From Terriglobales bacterium (GTDB lineage Bacteria; Acidobacteriota; Terriglobia; Terriglobales; Acidobacteriaceae), in contig JAICWP010000008.1 in assembly GCA_025934735.1 (NCBI GenBank), positions 186,001-250,000 on the forward strand: 64,000 nt of DNA. The letters run 5' to 3'. Below the pieces are notes generated by a model. The model was not told the DNA's origin. It was given only the letters and a program-made list of their open reading frames with translations, and did no database searches. The position numbers were made by a program, and so were the translations under genes. Positions 17,473 to 26,505 of this stretch are shown one piece after another. Position 1 is the stretch's first letter. Each line of letters opens with the position of its first letter.

Positions 17473-17937
17473 TCAAGCCTTATCATAGACGGCGATGTTC
17501 TTCACCTTTTTCCCCTGGGCGTTCTTTGTGGTCGAGGTCACTGTACGAGCTTTGCCATCTCGAGATAGCTCAATCGTGCCGCTAGTTGTGACCTTGTGGT
17601 CCTTCTTAACAGTGAACCCTAGATGATGGGCGCTTCTAAATTCCACGGAGCGTGTGTCTGAACCGGGATCGCCGGTGACTGGATAGTCTTTGCCGTCAAA
17701 CTTTCCTGTCCACTCATTATGGGTCGGACTCCCCGACGCGTCCGTCCCATCTATGCTGACCTTCACGTTATCACCAGAAGGCTCGTAAACGACCGTGCTG
17801 TTCTTCGGCGCCCCGGCGGGAATCTTTGACTTCGCCTCATTCAGCTTCCATGTCCCCATGAAGCCTTGCTGGGCGAAGCACGTAACTGCTGCAACGAAGC
17901 ACACGCCAAGGGTGAGTACGATGGTTCTTGGCTTCAT
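17473..17937 (-). CDS. Small secreted protein of unknown function
   Basis: 154 residues from the ATG at 17937, which has AGGAGAGG just upstream. A signal peptide (IVLTLGVCFVAAVTCFA) precedes a beta-rich domain starting GFMGTWKLNEAKSKI, a lipocalin-like or 'GTWKLN' module frequent in Acidobacteria. Motifs such as VEFRSAHHLGFTVKK follow. It is probably periplasmic. The gene is monocistronic, with its own terminator. Confidence 0.8.
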   Translation of the reverse strand: MKPRTIVLTLGVCFVAAVTCFAQQGFMGTWKLNEAKSKIPAGAPKNSTVVYEPSGDNVKVSIDGTDASGSPTHNEWTGKFDGKDYPVTGDPGSDTRSVEFRSAHHLGFTVKKDHKVTTSGTIELSRDGKARTVTSTTKNAQGKKVKNIAVYDKA

Positions 17938-18248
17938 ATCCTCTCCTGATTGCAAAGCAGATTTGTAGCCCGGTGGTCCGAGTCAATTCTAGTGCGGCAA
18001 TAGGAATTGCACCATTGCCTTCGAAGGCCGGGAAGCTACGCGAACGGTTTTTTTGCTGCCTGAGACTGAATCTCAAACTGAGATAGAAAGGCCGGCACAA
18101 GGTCCAGCTAAGTGATTTGTTTTCAGCGGCTCTGTTTGGCATAGGAAGTGCCATTTCTTGCGCGTGTTCGCGCGGTCGAACCTGGCCGCCGGGCACACAC
18201 CACCTTGCACGGCCGGAAGCATGGGCCGGGCAGCGCAGGAGAGGCAGC
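17938..18248. other. Intergenic region with clustered GAGA/TCTC inverted repeats
   Basis: 311 bases between divergent genes. At 18062-18083 GAGA, TCTC and GAGA stand nine bases apart, forming two overlapping small palindromes that could be an operator. No other feature is evident. Confidence 0.3.
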
Positions 18249-18968
18249 ATGGATCCCAACCGGTCGGCATGGAATGGGGAGAGCGAACCGAGCGCACAGG
18301 TACCGCGCCGCGCTACTACCCCAGTAACGGACCCGCATCGCAACGAACACCACAGCCCGAGCGGAGAGCGGGAGGAGCGTACCCGGCGGCGTATTGGGTA
18401 CGGACTGCCCTGTGCCAACTGCCGGACTTACTATGCCGCTGACCTGCAAGTCTGCCCTTATTGCGGATGTCCGGAGCGGCTTGCGCCCAGCGCGGCGCCC
18501 ACACCGGCTACCGACCTGAAACAGGAATTGGAGAACCTACGCGCGGAGATCGCGCAAGCAATAGGAGAGGCCGTGCCCGAAAATGAGGATGCGACTCAGA
18601 CTCCTGAACAGCGCGAGCACTCGCTGAAGGAATACAAGTCGCAGCTTTACGCCAGCCACACCCAAATCAATCCCGCCACGGCATTCCGCTGCACTCTGGA
18701 ACGGAACCATCGCCAGGGCTACGAACCGGCCGCCATCTGCAAAACCTGCTACAACCAGGCCGCCGAACGGATGGAGCAACTGGAAGCCGCACTATGCATA
18801 GATGTGCGGGAGGCCGCACAGCTTATCTATGAAGCGGTGTGGTCCGACCCTTCGCCTTCGGACCCCAGCCGCACTTATCAGAACGCCGCTGAGGCCGTGC
18901 TTGGCGAATTGCGCCGGCGCGCCGGTATGAGCATTCTGTTCGGTGCCATTCCACCTTACACGCACTGA
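18249..18968 (+). CDS. Zinc-ribbon protein of unknown function
   Basis: 239 residues from an ATG with AGGAGAGG upstream. A CANC...CPYC pair (about residues 55-75) forms a zinc ribbon. It is preceded by a charged, disordered N terminus and followed by helical, partly coiled-coil regions (LKQELENLRAEIAQ). A further Cys pair, CKTC, lies near the middle. There is no signal peptide. The function is unknown. It ends six bases before the convergent CehA-type gene. Confidence 0.75.
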   Translation: MDPNRSAWNGESEPSAQVPRRATTPVTDPHRNEHHSPSGEREERTRRRIGYGLPCANCRTYYAADLQVCPYCGCPERLAPSAAPTPATDLKQELENLRAEIAQAIGEAVPENEDATQTPEQREHSLKEYKSQLYASHTQINPATAFRCTLERNHRQGYEPAAICKTCYNQAAERMEQLEAALCIDVREAAQLIYEAVWSDPSPSDPSRTYQNAAEAVLGELRRRAGMSILFGAIPPYTH

Positions 18969-18974
18969 GGAACT

Positions 18975-21545
18975 CTACTTCGTCTGCTGGGCGTAGATGG
19001 CGCGGGAGTCCGAAAGCAGCTTCAGGACGTGCTGTTTCTCCGCCGCCGATCTCCAGCCGGGATAGCTGTTTACCCCCTGCGACAAGCGATCAATCCAAGC
19101 CACAAAGTAGGCGGCATCTTTGGCCGAGCGCACCGGTTCGCCGCCCAGGCTGATGTAAATCGGGCTGGTGGTTGCATAGGGATACAGATCGAGGACGGGC
19201 AGTTCCGCCTTCTCATTCCACGCCCGCAAGATGCACCAGCCGCTTTGCGAAATGGGCAGGGTTCCCTGCGCATCCGCCGCTTCCCGCTTTCCGGAGAGCG
19301 GGATTTCGCGTGCTACTTTGCCGTTGCACAACACCTGCAGATGATCCACCGGGACAATAGATCGCAGCGCGGCGGTGAAATGCACCTGGCTGGTTCCCGC
19401 GGCTAGCTTCAGCTCGCCGCCGAGCGACTGATCACCCAAAGAGAAACGCAGCAGCGGACCGTTGGTGGCGAAGGTGTGGCCGTGGCGCAGGGAACTCAGG
19501 AAACGATGAATGTCAGTCGGTCCTGGCGGCACTTGCGCGTACACGCGGTTCAGTCCGACTGGCCCCCTAAGGGAAGCGAAGTTGGCCATGGCGTCGGTGC
19601 CAGCGCCGGTAGGGATATGGAAGCCGCAGTTGAGCAGCTTGTACCACACCTCCGCGGTGGACTTGTGATCGCTGAAGCCGAGGATTTCCATGTAATCCAC
19701 TTTTCCCAGCGCCACGTCCACCGGGAGTTCATCGGTGAGCGGCGCCGGATCGGCAGGATCGGGAAAGGTATCGAAGGGGTGCACGTAGCCCACCAGCGCG
19801 CCCTGCGCGTGTGCCAGGTCGGCAATGTCGGCGTTGGCTGGGTAGAGGCTGGCGGCCGCGGTGTTGGGATAGGCCGCATAACCCGGAATCAGGAAATTGC
19901 GCGTGAGGTTGAGCAGCCCCAGGTGGCCCCAGTAGCTGGTATGAAATTCCTGGCTCTGCATCAGCAGCATGTCCGGTTTGGAAGCGGGATCAGGCCCAAT
20001 ACGGAAATAGGCGATATCAGGGATACGAACTTCCTTGTTAACCACCAGGTCTTCGATGATGTCAAGGTTCTCGGCTTCGCCCTGCTGTACCAGGTGCTGG
20101 GGAGTGTTGCGATAGAGGCCTGCGTAATTCATGTGCACGTGCAAGTCGGCGCTGATCCAGTGTGAATTGTTGGTAGATTGGCTGCGCGCAACCCCGCTTT
20201 TCGTAGGCGTATTTCCCGTTGTGTCCGTCCACTTGATGGCGTGCAGGTGAACGGTCATGCCGCCCTGACCGTTGGGTGCCATGGTTACATCCTGTTTTTC
20301 CACCCGGTACTCGAATCCCTTCATAACCTCCACCGAAACGGAGCCCGCGGGAACGGTTACATCGCTGTGTCCCAAAGTATGAAAGTAATGGGCTTCAAAT
20401 GCCTGCTTCGCAGGATCCAGACTGTCGTCGGCGTGCATCCAGGCGTTGTCGGGAGAATAGGCACGCTGGTCGGAGCCAAGCACGAAAACGCGCGCGGCGG
20501 TGGGCTTGCCGGATTCGTTCAGCACGGTGATGCTCAAGCGGCCCATGGGCTTTAAATAGCGGCGCTGCTTGCTTGCCAGCTGCCGTTGCGCGCCGCCCGG
20601 CATATCCTGAATCCAAAGCGAAGTATTGCCGCCGCGGTTGGAGATAAATGCAATGTGGCGGCCGTCGGGGGACCAGCGCGGAGCGGTGTTATCGTATTCG
20701 CCATAGGTCAGGGGAAAGGCGTCACCGCCAGCGGCGGGAATGACCCAGAGCTGGTTCCACTGGCGGCCTAGATAGGAGCTGTAAACCAGGCGCGTGCCGT
20801 CGGGCGACCAGTCCGGGCGCGCTTTCCAGGTGGTTTCCTCGTAGTAGATTTCATGCGCCTCGGCACCTGGCTGCGCCTTCATGCGCCAGAAGCCGCCGGA
20901 GCCGTAGATGTGTCCGCGATTGCAGATGAACGCCAGTTCGCTTCCGTCGGGCGACCAGGTGGGGCTGATTTCGGTATCAAACTGGCTGTAGTAATAACGA
21001 GGCAAGGAACTGCGGGTTTCGCCGGTCAGGCGCTGCACGTTGCTAAGGGTTCCATCGCTGAAATCGCCAGCAAAGATATGGAAACGGCCGTTATGGGCGG
21101 TGCTGACGAAAGCAATGCGCTTGCCGTCGGGCGAGAAGCGCGGCTCCACGTTGACATTGCCGCCGGAGGTCAGTTGCTTCGATTGCCCGTTCTGCAAATC
21201 GAGAGCATGCAGCTCGATTGCATTCTTGTAATAGGTTACGTAAACAATCCAGCGGCCATCGCGCGACCAGTCGGGCTGGTAATCGTAGCCGGGTCCGGCG
21301 GTGAGTTGCACTGCCGTGCTCGAGTCCAGCCGCTGACGCCACAGGGAGCCGGCCATGGAAAAGACGACCTCCTTCGAATCCGGCGACCAGGCCACCGCAC
21401 TGGGCCCGGTGGTAAGCTGCGGCAGATACATCTCGCGATAGTAGTAAGGGTGCGGCAGGGCGATCTGCTTCAACACCGGCTGGCGATCAGCAAACGCGGT
21501 GCTGGTCAGCGCCAGCATGAATATGATCAGAGTGCGAATTCGCAA
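18975..21545 (-). CDS. Secreted TolB-like beta-propeller fused to a CehA/McbA-type metallohydrolase
   Basis: 856 residues. A signal peptide (LIIFMLALTSTAFA) is followed by WD40-like PD40 repeats (about 45-330: AWSPDSKEVVF, DWSRDGRWIVY, RFSPDGKRIAF, TWSPDGSELAF, DWSPDGTRLVY, RWSPDGRHIAF). The second half carries DLHVHMNYAG, a PHP/CehA-type metal site, and further conserved His residues such as GYVHPFDTFPDP. Such proteins may hydrolyse amide, carbamate or phosphoester bonds outside the cytoplasm. It is followed upstream by a CocE-type hydrolase gene on the same strand, 31 bases away. Confidence 0.85.
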   Translation of the reverse strand: MRIRTLIIFMLALTSTAFADRQPVLKQIALPHPYYYREMYLPQLTTGPSAVAWSPDSKEVVFSMAGSLWRQRLDSSTAVQLTAGPGYDYQPDWSRDGRWIVYVTYYKNAIELHALDLQNGQSKQLTSGGNVNVEPRFSPDGKRIAFVSTAHNGRFHIFAGDFSDGTLSNVQRLTGETRSSLPRYYYSQFDTEISPTWSPDGSELAFICNRGHIYGSGGFWRMKAQPGAEAHEIYYEETTWKARPDWSPDGTRLVYSSYLGRQWNQLWVIPAAGGDAFPLTYGEYDNTAPRWSPDGRHIAFISNRGGNTSLWIQDMPGGAQRQLASKQRRYLKPMGRLSITVLNESGKPTAARVFVLGSDQRAYSPDNAWMHADDSLDPAKQAFEAHYFHTLGHSDVTVPAGSVSVEVMKGFEYRVEKQDVTMAPNGQGGMTVHLHAIKWTDTTGNTPTKSGVARSQSTNNSHWISADLHVHMNYAGLYRNTPQHLVQQGEAENLDIIEDLVVNKEVRIPDIAYFRIGPDPASKPDMLLMQSQEFHTSYWGHLGLLNLTRNFLIPGYAAYPNTAAASLYPANADIADLAHAQGALVGYVHPFDTFPDPADPAPLTDELPVDVALGKVDYMEILGFSDHKSTAEVWYKLLNCGFHIPTGAGTDAMANFASLRGPVGLNRVYAQVPPGPTDIHRFLSSLRHGHTFATNGPLLRFSLGDQSLGGELKLAAGTSQVHFTAALRSIVPVDHLQVLCNGKVAREIPLSGKREAADAQGTLPISQSGWCILRAWNEKAELPVLDLYPYATTSPIYISLGGEPVRSAKDAAYFVAWIDRLSQGVNSYPGWRSAAEKQHVLKLLSDSRAIYAQQTK

Positions 21546-21576
21546 GTTAACTCCTGAAGAGCTCGTTATTCCGCAT

Positions 21577-23331
21577 TCATGGCGCTACAACCGGCAGCAC
21601 AATGCGGGACGGGTGCTCGCGGTCGTGATAGACGCGAATCTCCGCCTTGCGCATGTGCGCTGAGGTTGTCTCCAGTTCGCCGGTCTGCAGGTTGCGGGAA
21701 AAATCGGGGAAGAACGATCCCGAAATCTGCACCCGGATGCGGTGTGCCGCGGCAAATACATTGCCTGTGCGCAGGTTGGGCAAAGTCAGCTTGTAGAACT
21801 GCCCGGGAGTGAGCAACTGCCTTCCGCGCTGCGGCTCGCGGTAGCTGGCGCGCAGCACGTCATTGCCGGGGCTCATCAGATTGAAGGCGGTACCGTCGGG
21901 AGCAACGTCCAGCAGGCGCGCCCAGAGATCAAAGTCGGGGCAGTCGCAGGAAACGTAAATCTCAACCGTAATCGGTCCCATCACGGCGACATCCTTGGCG
22001 AGGGGCTCGGAGTCGAATATCAGCACGTCCGGCCGTTTGGCCAAGTCGCGGAAATCATGAGCGCCCAGCTTTCCTGCGTAAGGGTCCAACACGGGGTGCG
22101 CCGGATCGGAGGTGAAAACACTGAATTGCTCTTCCGAAGGCGCTACCCGAGCCAGCGTGCCGCCCTTTTTTTCCGGGCCCGCGCCAGACAGATAGAGTGA
22201 GGTCGGGCTAGCCTCTGGCGGCCAGGTATCTTCCTCATGCCAGCGATTCTCGCCCATGAGGAAGAGGCGCACTGGCTTTTCCCGCTCCACTCCATTGTTG
22301 ATGCCGCGCAGGTAGTGGTCCATCCAGCGCAGCACCACCTGGTCGTAATCAATGGCAGCCGCAGGACCGAACCCGCGCTCACCGGCGTTGGTTTTGCCGG
22401 TTTCCTGCACGCCGTGAATCCACGGCCCAATCAGCAGGTGGGTGCGCGGGTCGCCGTGGCCGTTGCGGGTGGCGAGCAGGCCGAGAAAATTCGTGGTTGC
22501 ACCCTCGGGCCCATAAGCTTCGTCATACCAACCCGAAAGGTTGAGCACGGCGGCGTGCACCCGGGAGTATTTGTCCCGCAGCTCAGCCCAGTTCCACCAC
22601 GAATCGTCCGGCGCGTGGTGCAACCATTCGTAGTAGAAGGGCGCAACGCCGCGCAGTTCGGTGAGCGAATCCAAAGGAAGGGTCCACAGCAGCTTGTCTT
22701 TGAGCTTGGGCCACTCGGCTTCTGCTTCTTTGTAGGTTGACGGTCCGGGCAGGTGGTTCTTTACCCGCAGGTCGGGTGCGATGTCGTCCCAGATCCACGC
22801 AATCCAAGACATATCGAAGGTGCCGCTGGAGTAGAAAAAATTGCGCGGAGTAGAAAAGGTCATGGCCGGCACCATGGCCTTCAGGCGAGGCGGGCTCTCG
22901 ACCGCGGCCAGCCACTGCACGGCCCCAGGATAGGAGAGCCCGAATGTGCCCACGTTGCCGTCCGACCATGGCTGGCGCGCTGCCCATTCGATGGTGTCAT
23001 AGCCATCGCGGCCTTCATTCTGGTAGGCGGCAAAGTTGCCGCCAGACGCATAGCGTCCGCGCACGTCTTCCACCACCACGGCGTAACCACGCTCCACCGC
23101 GTGGCGAAACGTGGTGTAGGTCTTCAGCGCATCTTCCTTGTCGTAGGGAGTGCGATAGACCAGGGTGGGGAAGCGGCCTTTGGGGCGAGGGAGCAGGATA
23201 TCGGCGCGCAGCACGATCCCGTCGCGCATAGGAACAGCCACGTTTTGTTGCAGCACCAAGTCAGCCGGTGCGGCAGCGGCAAGCTCAGTCGCGAAGAACA
23301 GCAGGAGCAAAGTCCCGCGAAGCCGTTTCAT
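21577..23331 (-). CDS. CocE/NonD-type alpha/beta hydrolase (S15 peptidase/esterase)
   Basis: 584 residues from an ATG; a GTG at 23352 is the other option and neither has a good ribosome site. A signal peptide (GTLLLLFFATELAAAAPA) leads into the X-Pro dipeptidyl-peptidase/CocE fold. Visible are YRTPYDKEDAL, VVEDVRGRYASGG and the nucleophile Ser in GLSYPGAVQWLA. A C-terminal jelly-roll domain starts near PITVEIYVSCDCPD. It would hydrolyse acyl esters or Xaa-Pro peptides in the periplasm. It lies 31 bases upstream of the propeller/metallohydrolase gene, with an amino acid permease next, consistent with peptide or amino-ester use. Confidence 0.88.
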   Translation of the reverse strand: MKRLRGTLLLLFFATELAAAAPADLVLQQNVAVPMRDGIVLRADILLPRPKGRFPTLVYRTPYDKEDALKTYTTFRHAVERGYAVVVEDVRGRYASGGNFAAYQNEGRDGYDTIEWAARQPWSDGNVGTFGLSYPGAVQWLAAVESPPRLKAMVPAMTFSTPRNFFYSSGTFDMSWIAWIWDDIAPDLRVKNHLPGPSTYKEAEAEWPKLKDKLLWTLPLDSLTELRGVAPFYYEWLHHAPDDSWWNWAELRDKYSRVHAAVLNLSGWYDEAYGPEGATTNFLGLLATRNGHGDPRTHLLIGPWIHGVQETGKTNAGERGFGPAAAIDYDQVVLRWMDHYLRGINNGVEREKPVRLFLMGENRWHEEDTWPPEASPTSLYLSGAGPEKKGGTLARVAPSEEQFSVFTSDPAHPVLDPYAGKLGAHDFRDLAKRPDVLIFDSEPLAKDVAVMGPITVEIYVSCDCPDFDLWARLLDVAPDGTAFNLMSPGNDVLRASYREPQRGRQLLTPGQFYKLTLPNLRTGNVFAAAHRIRVQISGSFFPDFSRNLQTGELETTSAHMRKAEIRVYHDREHPSRIVLPVVAP

Positions 23332-23380
23332 GGGAAACGCGTAGCGTAACACCGGCTCGCAAGCGCGGACAACACCTGCT

Positions 23381-24691
23381 TCAGTGGCCGCTCGCGTGCG
23401 CCCTGCGGCTTGCCCAGACCCAGTTCAGGAAGGCGACCAGTGCCACCACGATGAGGACGTAGAACGAACCGCGCTGCATAGCGGTCAGAAACACCATACA
23501 GACGCCGATGCCAACCACCGCCAACACCGGTCCGGCGGGAAGGCGGAAGCGGGCCTCTGCGGGAGCGCGGCGGCGCAGCACGAGCAGGGCGGCGCACACG
23601 ATTCCGTAATAGAAGAGTCGGGCAACGGCTGAAAGCACTACATTCCACTGGAAGCTGCCGGTGAACGCCAACACCCAGAGCAGGGCCGCAAATACCACGA
23701 TGGACACGTAGGGTGTGCGGAAGCGGGGATGGACGGCGGCGAACACCTGTGGGAAATCGCCCTGTTCCGCGAGAGCGAAGGTCAGCCGGGGAGTATTCAG
23801 AATCATTGAGGAAAGATAGCCAACGATGGAAAGCAATGCGCCCACTGCAATAAAGGCGGTACCCACGTTGCCCAGGAAGATATGTGCCGCGGCGGCCAGA
23901 GGGCGGTCACTGGCGGAAGAGTTCGCCAGCACTCCCAACACAACCACCTGCACCAGCGTGTAAACCACGGCACAAGTGGCTAGGGCCGCAATCAGGGCAA
24001 ATGGTGCATCGCGGCGCGGGTCCTTGGCTTCACCCATGGGCAGCAGCGCGCCTTCGAACCCGCCATAGGCAAAGACCATCAGGACCATGGCATCCAGCCA
24101 CGAACCGCTCCCGGTATTGGAAAGCCCGATGTGGAGAGGCTGGTGGCGAGCAAAAACATAAATCCCGCCCAGAGCGATGAAGAGCAGCAAGGGCAGCAAT
24201 TTGGCGACGGTAAATACGTTGCTGAGCTGCGTACCGGCATTCACACCCGCGTAATTGATTGCGGCTAATATGCCGATGAGCGCGGTCAATACAATCACCC
24301 GCGGGAGGGGTGCCTGGGCGTGCAGCCAGAATTCCGCCAAGTAAATGACAAAGAGGTTGGCATTGGCGGCCGCGGAAGCAAGCCGGACCAGCCAGGTAAG
24401 CCAGCCCATCAGGATACCGGTGAAGCGCCCGAAGGCAACGCGGGCGTAGAGATAGGGCCCGCCGGTCTCAGTAAAGCGCGAGGCCACCTCCGCGAAACAC
24501 CCCATGATGATGCCGCTGAAAGCGGCGGCGGCCACCCAGGCCACTGGTCCGGCAGAGCCCAATTGGCGCGTAATCAGTGACGGCAGGCCGAAGATGCCGC
24601 TGCCAATGATGGAGTTGATCATGAGCGCGGCCAGACTCCAGCGCCCGATGCTCCGGACCAGTCCTCCGCGTGAGGCCTTGGCGCTCTGCAC
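23381..24691 (-). CDS. APC-superfamily amino acid permease
   Basis: 436 residues with about 12 hydrophobic segments. The start is typical of the superfamily (SLAALMINSIIGSGIFGLPS, where GSGIF is the substrate-binding unwound helix). Conserved stretches such as AYGGFEGALLPMGEAKDPRRD and NTPRLTFALAEQGDFP follow. It is an amino acid importer or exchanger with unknown specificity. It is transcribed towards the CocE-type gene, 49 bases away. Confidence 0.9.
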   Translation of the reverse strand: MQSAKASRGGLVRSIGRWSLAALMINSIIGSGIFGLPSLITRQLGSAGPVAWVAAAAFSGIIMGCFAEVASRFTETGGPYLYARVAFGRFTGILMGWLTWLVRLASAAANANLFVIYLAEFWLHAQAPLPRVIVLTALIGILAAINYAGVNAGTQLSNVFTVAKLLPLLLFIALGGIYVFARHQPLHIGLSNTGSGSWLDAMVLMVFAYGGFEGALLPMGEAKDPRRDAPFALIAALATCAVVYTLVQVVVLGVLANSSASDRPLAAAAHIFLGNVGTAFIAVGALLSIVGYLSSMILNTPRLTFALAEQGDFPQVFAAVHPRFRTPYVSIVVFAALLWVLAFTGSFQWNVVLSAVARLFYYGIVCAALLVLRRRAPAEARFRLPAGPVLAVVGIGVCMVFLTAMQRGSFYVLIVVALVAFLNWVWASRRAHASGH

Positions 24692-24849
24692 AGCAAGGGT
24701 TGTAACACAATTAACTTCAAGGGCTTACACAAAGCTCCGGGGCTGATGAGGGCCGCCTCGCGCCGGATCAGGGTGCAACCTGCACTCTAAACGCGTCCTT
24801 CTAAGCCTTCATATGGCTTCCGAACAAGGAAGCTAAAGGAGGCTTATCC

Positions 24850-25011
24850 ATGGGAATTTTCCTGTGGTTGTTTTTTGTACTGCTGGTGCTTTGGCTGATC
24901 TTCTGGCTGGCGGTACACGTTACTTCCGGGCTCATTCACCTGCTGCTGGTGGTGGCGGTGATCTCGCTGATTGTGCACTTTGTGCGCGGGCCGCGCCGTT
25001 CAACGGTTTAA
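24850..25011 (+). CDS. Lmo0937-type small membrane protein, 53 aa
   Basis: This gene is too short for most gene finders. AAAGGAGG stands seven bases before the ATG. The product begins MGIFLWLFFVLLVLWLIFW, has a second helix (HLLLVVAVISLIVHFV) and ends with RGPRRSTV. The pattern of two helices, VTSG.IH between them and a basic tail matches the short lmo0937/DUF5670 membrane protein family. That family is often linked to stress and its function is unknown. Confidence 0.8.
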   Translation: MGIFLWLFFVLLVLWLIFWLAVHVTSGLIHLLLVVAVISLIVHFVRGPRRSTV

Positions 25012-25218
25012 CGCCTCAGCGGGCATAGAGGTAAGCCGGTTACTTTGGGTGCCGGGTTACAGCCGGAAATGCCCGCTGGGAGCGGTTCCCACCGGAAGTA
25101 ACATTCCGTTACCAAGGCTCATGGACACAGGACATCTGGCTGCTGCAACCTACGGATGAGAACGTAGGCTTGTCTTCTTGCACCATGAGCGGCAGGTGCG
25201 GGAGAAGGGAACAGGGCC

Positions 25219-25563
25219 ATGGACGAAGTGACAGCTCGCATTGAGCGTGTAGCGGAAGACCTGCGGATGATCCAGCAGGAACTCAATCTAGCCGCCATGC
25301 AGACGCCCGCCGATCCGGAGGAGGAGCCGGTGAGCGTGGATGCGCTTGAAACCCTGAAGTCGGCCCTGGACCAGATGCGCCATTTCCTGTGGTTTTACTG
25401 CCAGGTGGTGAACCAGGAATCGGACCTGCGCGACAAGCTGCGGCAGGCCTTGCGCCAAGGCGGCGAAGAAGAAGGTGAAGCCGCTTCCGTTGTGGATCCC
25501 CTGTCGCAGGCCGCCACCCGCGCTTTTTCCCGCTATCGCCTGAACGGCAAAAAACCCAACTGA
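25219..25563 (+). CDS. Small hydrophilic protein of unknown function
   Basis: 114 residues. It is acidic and helical (ARIERVAEDLRMIQQEL), contains a long helix with WFYCQVVNQESDLRDKL, and has no signal peptide. The amphipathic pattern suggests a coiled coil. GGGAGAAGGG precedes the ATG. It is convergent with the gene at 25664. I do not recognise it. Confidence 0.65.
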   Translation: MDEVTARIERVAEDLRMIQQELNLAAMQTPADPEEEPVSVDALETLKSALDQMRHFLWFYCQVVNQESDLRDKLRQALRQGGEEEGEAASVVDPLSQAATRAFSRYRLNGKKPN

Positions 25564-25663
25564 AAATTGCGTAATCGGGTAATTGAATGCGGCCGCACCA
25601 GCTCTCAGCAGCCTGCGACACCCTGCCTGACCAATACGCTGTAGCTATCAACGGTGACTGAAG

Positions 25664-26011
25664 TCAAGCGTCAGTGCCGCTTGTTGTCATCGTGACGGCG
25701 GTTCGAGTGGCGTTCTCGCGACGCCCTTCTGCCCTCCGTCTGGCTTTGGCGCTTTCGCGTTTTGAACGATCGGCATGGGCGCGAAGATTGTCGGATTCGC
25801 GCTGGTGTTTGTGGGCGGACTCAGAGGCAGCCTCGGCGAACTCTTTCATTCGGGCGGCGCCTTCTTCTGCACTGCACATGGCATGGGCTTGGAGCAAAGC
25901 TAGCTGGCTCTTCGTGACAACAACCAGCTTGTGACTTGTCTGACGTTCGTTCTCGCCTACAACTGGTGTGTCACTAATATCGCCATTCAATATGAAAAAC
26001 GGGTCGCTCAA
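25664..26011 (-). CDS. Small charged helical protein of unknown function
   Basis: 115 residues from a TTG whose last two bases are part of the preceding gene's TGA (TTGA overlap). The N-terminal 40 residues are ordered; the rest is a highly charged helix (HQRESDNLRAHADRSKRES) with an Arg-rich end. It is probably made by coupled translation with the ribbon-helix-helix gene. It could be a toxin or a partner protein, but no family is recognised. Confidence 0.5.
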   Translation of the reverse strand: MSDPFFILNGDISDTPVVGENERQTSHKLVVVTKSQLALLQAHAMCSAEEGAARMKEFAEAASESAHKHQRESDNLRAHADRSKRESAKARRRAEGRRENATRTAVTMTTSGTDA

Positions 26012-26220
26012 GCTGCCTTCCCCGTGGCGTTCGCGTTGAAACGGGAAGCGAGATGCTGGCGCACTTTCTCCCGGTTTCCTATGCGGCTCATAATTGCGTT
26101 CACAACATACGCGCTGAGGGTACGGCGTTCGCCGTGAGCGCTATCACGGATTTGTGCAGCTTGCTCAGCCGTGCAGCGTATCAACAAGGCGGTCCGGTTG
26201 ACGTTACCGTTGTTTTTCAT
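26008..26220 (-). CDS. Ribbon-helix-helix-like DNA-binding protein
   Basis: 70 residues from the ATG at 26220, with AGGAG five bases upstream. The sequence NRTALLIRCTAEQAAQIRDSA followed by TLSAYVVNAIMSRI has the strand-helix-helix pattern of Arc/MetJ-type or mobilisation-protein regulators. It overlaps the next gene. Base composition is lower in GC than the flanks, so the pair may have been acquired. Confidence 0.6.
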   Translation of the reverse strand: MKNNGNVNRTALLIRCTAEQAAQIRDSAHGERRTLSAYVVNAIMSRIGNREKVRQHLASRFNANATGKAA

Positions 26221-26505
26221 TTTCACTCCTGTACTGGCTTCATCGCAACGTCCAAATCCGATTTGCGTACGAAGAAAACATGACCCGCAATCGCACAGAT
26301 GAACCCAGCGAGGCCGAACACGTCGTGAGTATCACCGTTTACCCGGACTGAGGATTTGACACCCTTCTAACAGTGGCGTGACGCTTAGAGAGGTGCACAT
26401 TGGGCAGCTTTGGGGAATCATTATGGGACCTATGATTAAAGGCTACGCGCAGGGCGGGGCACTGTCTGTCGGCTTCCCGACCCATCGAAAGAAAGGGATT
26501 TGAGA
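26221..26505. other. Intergenic region, no gene recognised
   Basis: 285 bases between the two small minus-strand genes and the Crp/Fnr gene. It is less GC-rich than its surroundings. I see no credible frame, hairpin with U tract, or repeat. Confidence 0.35.
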
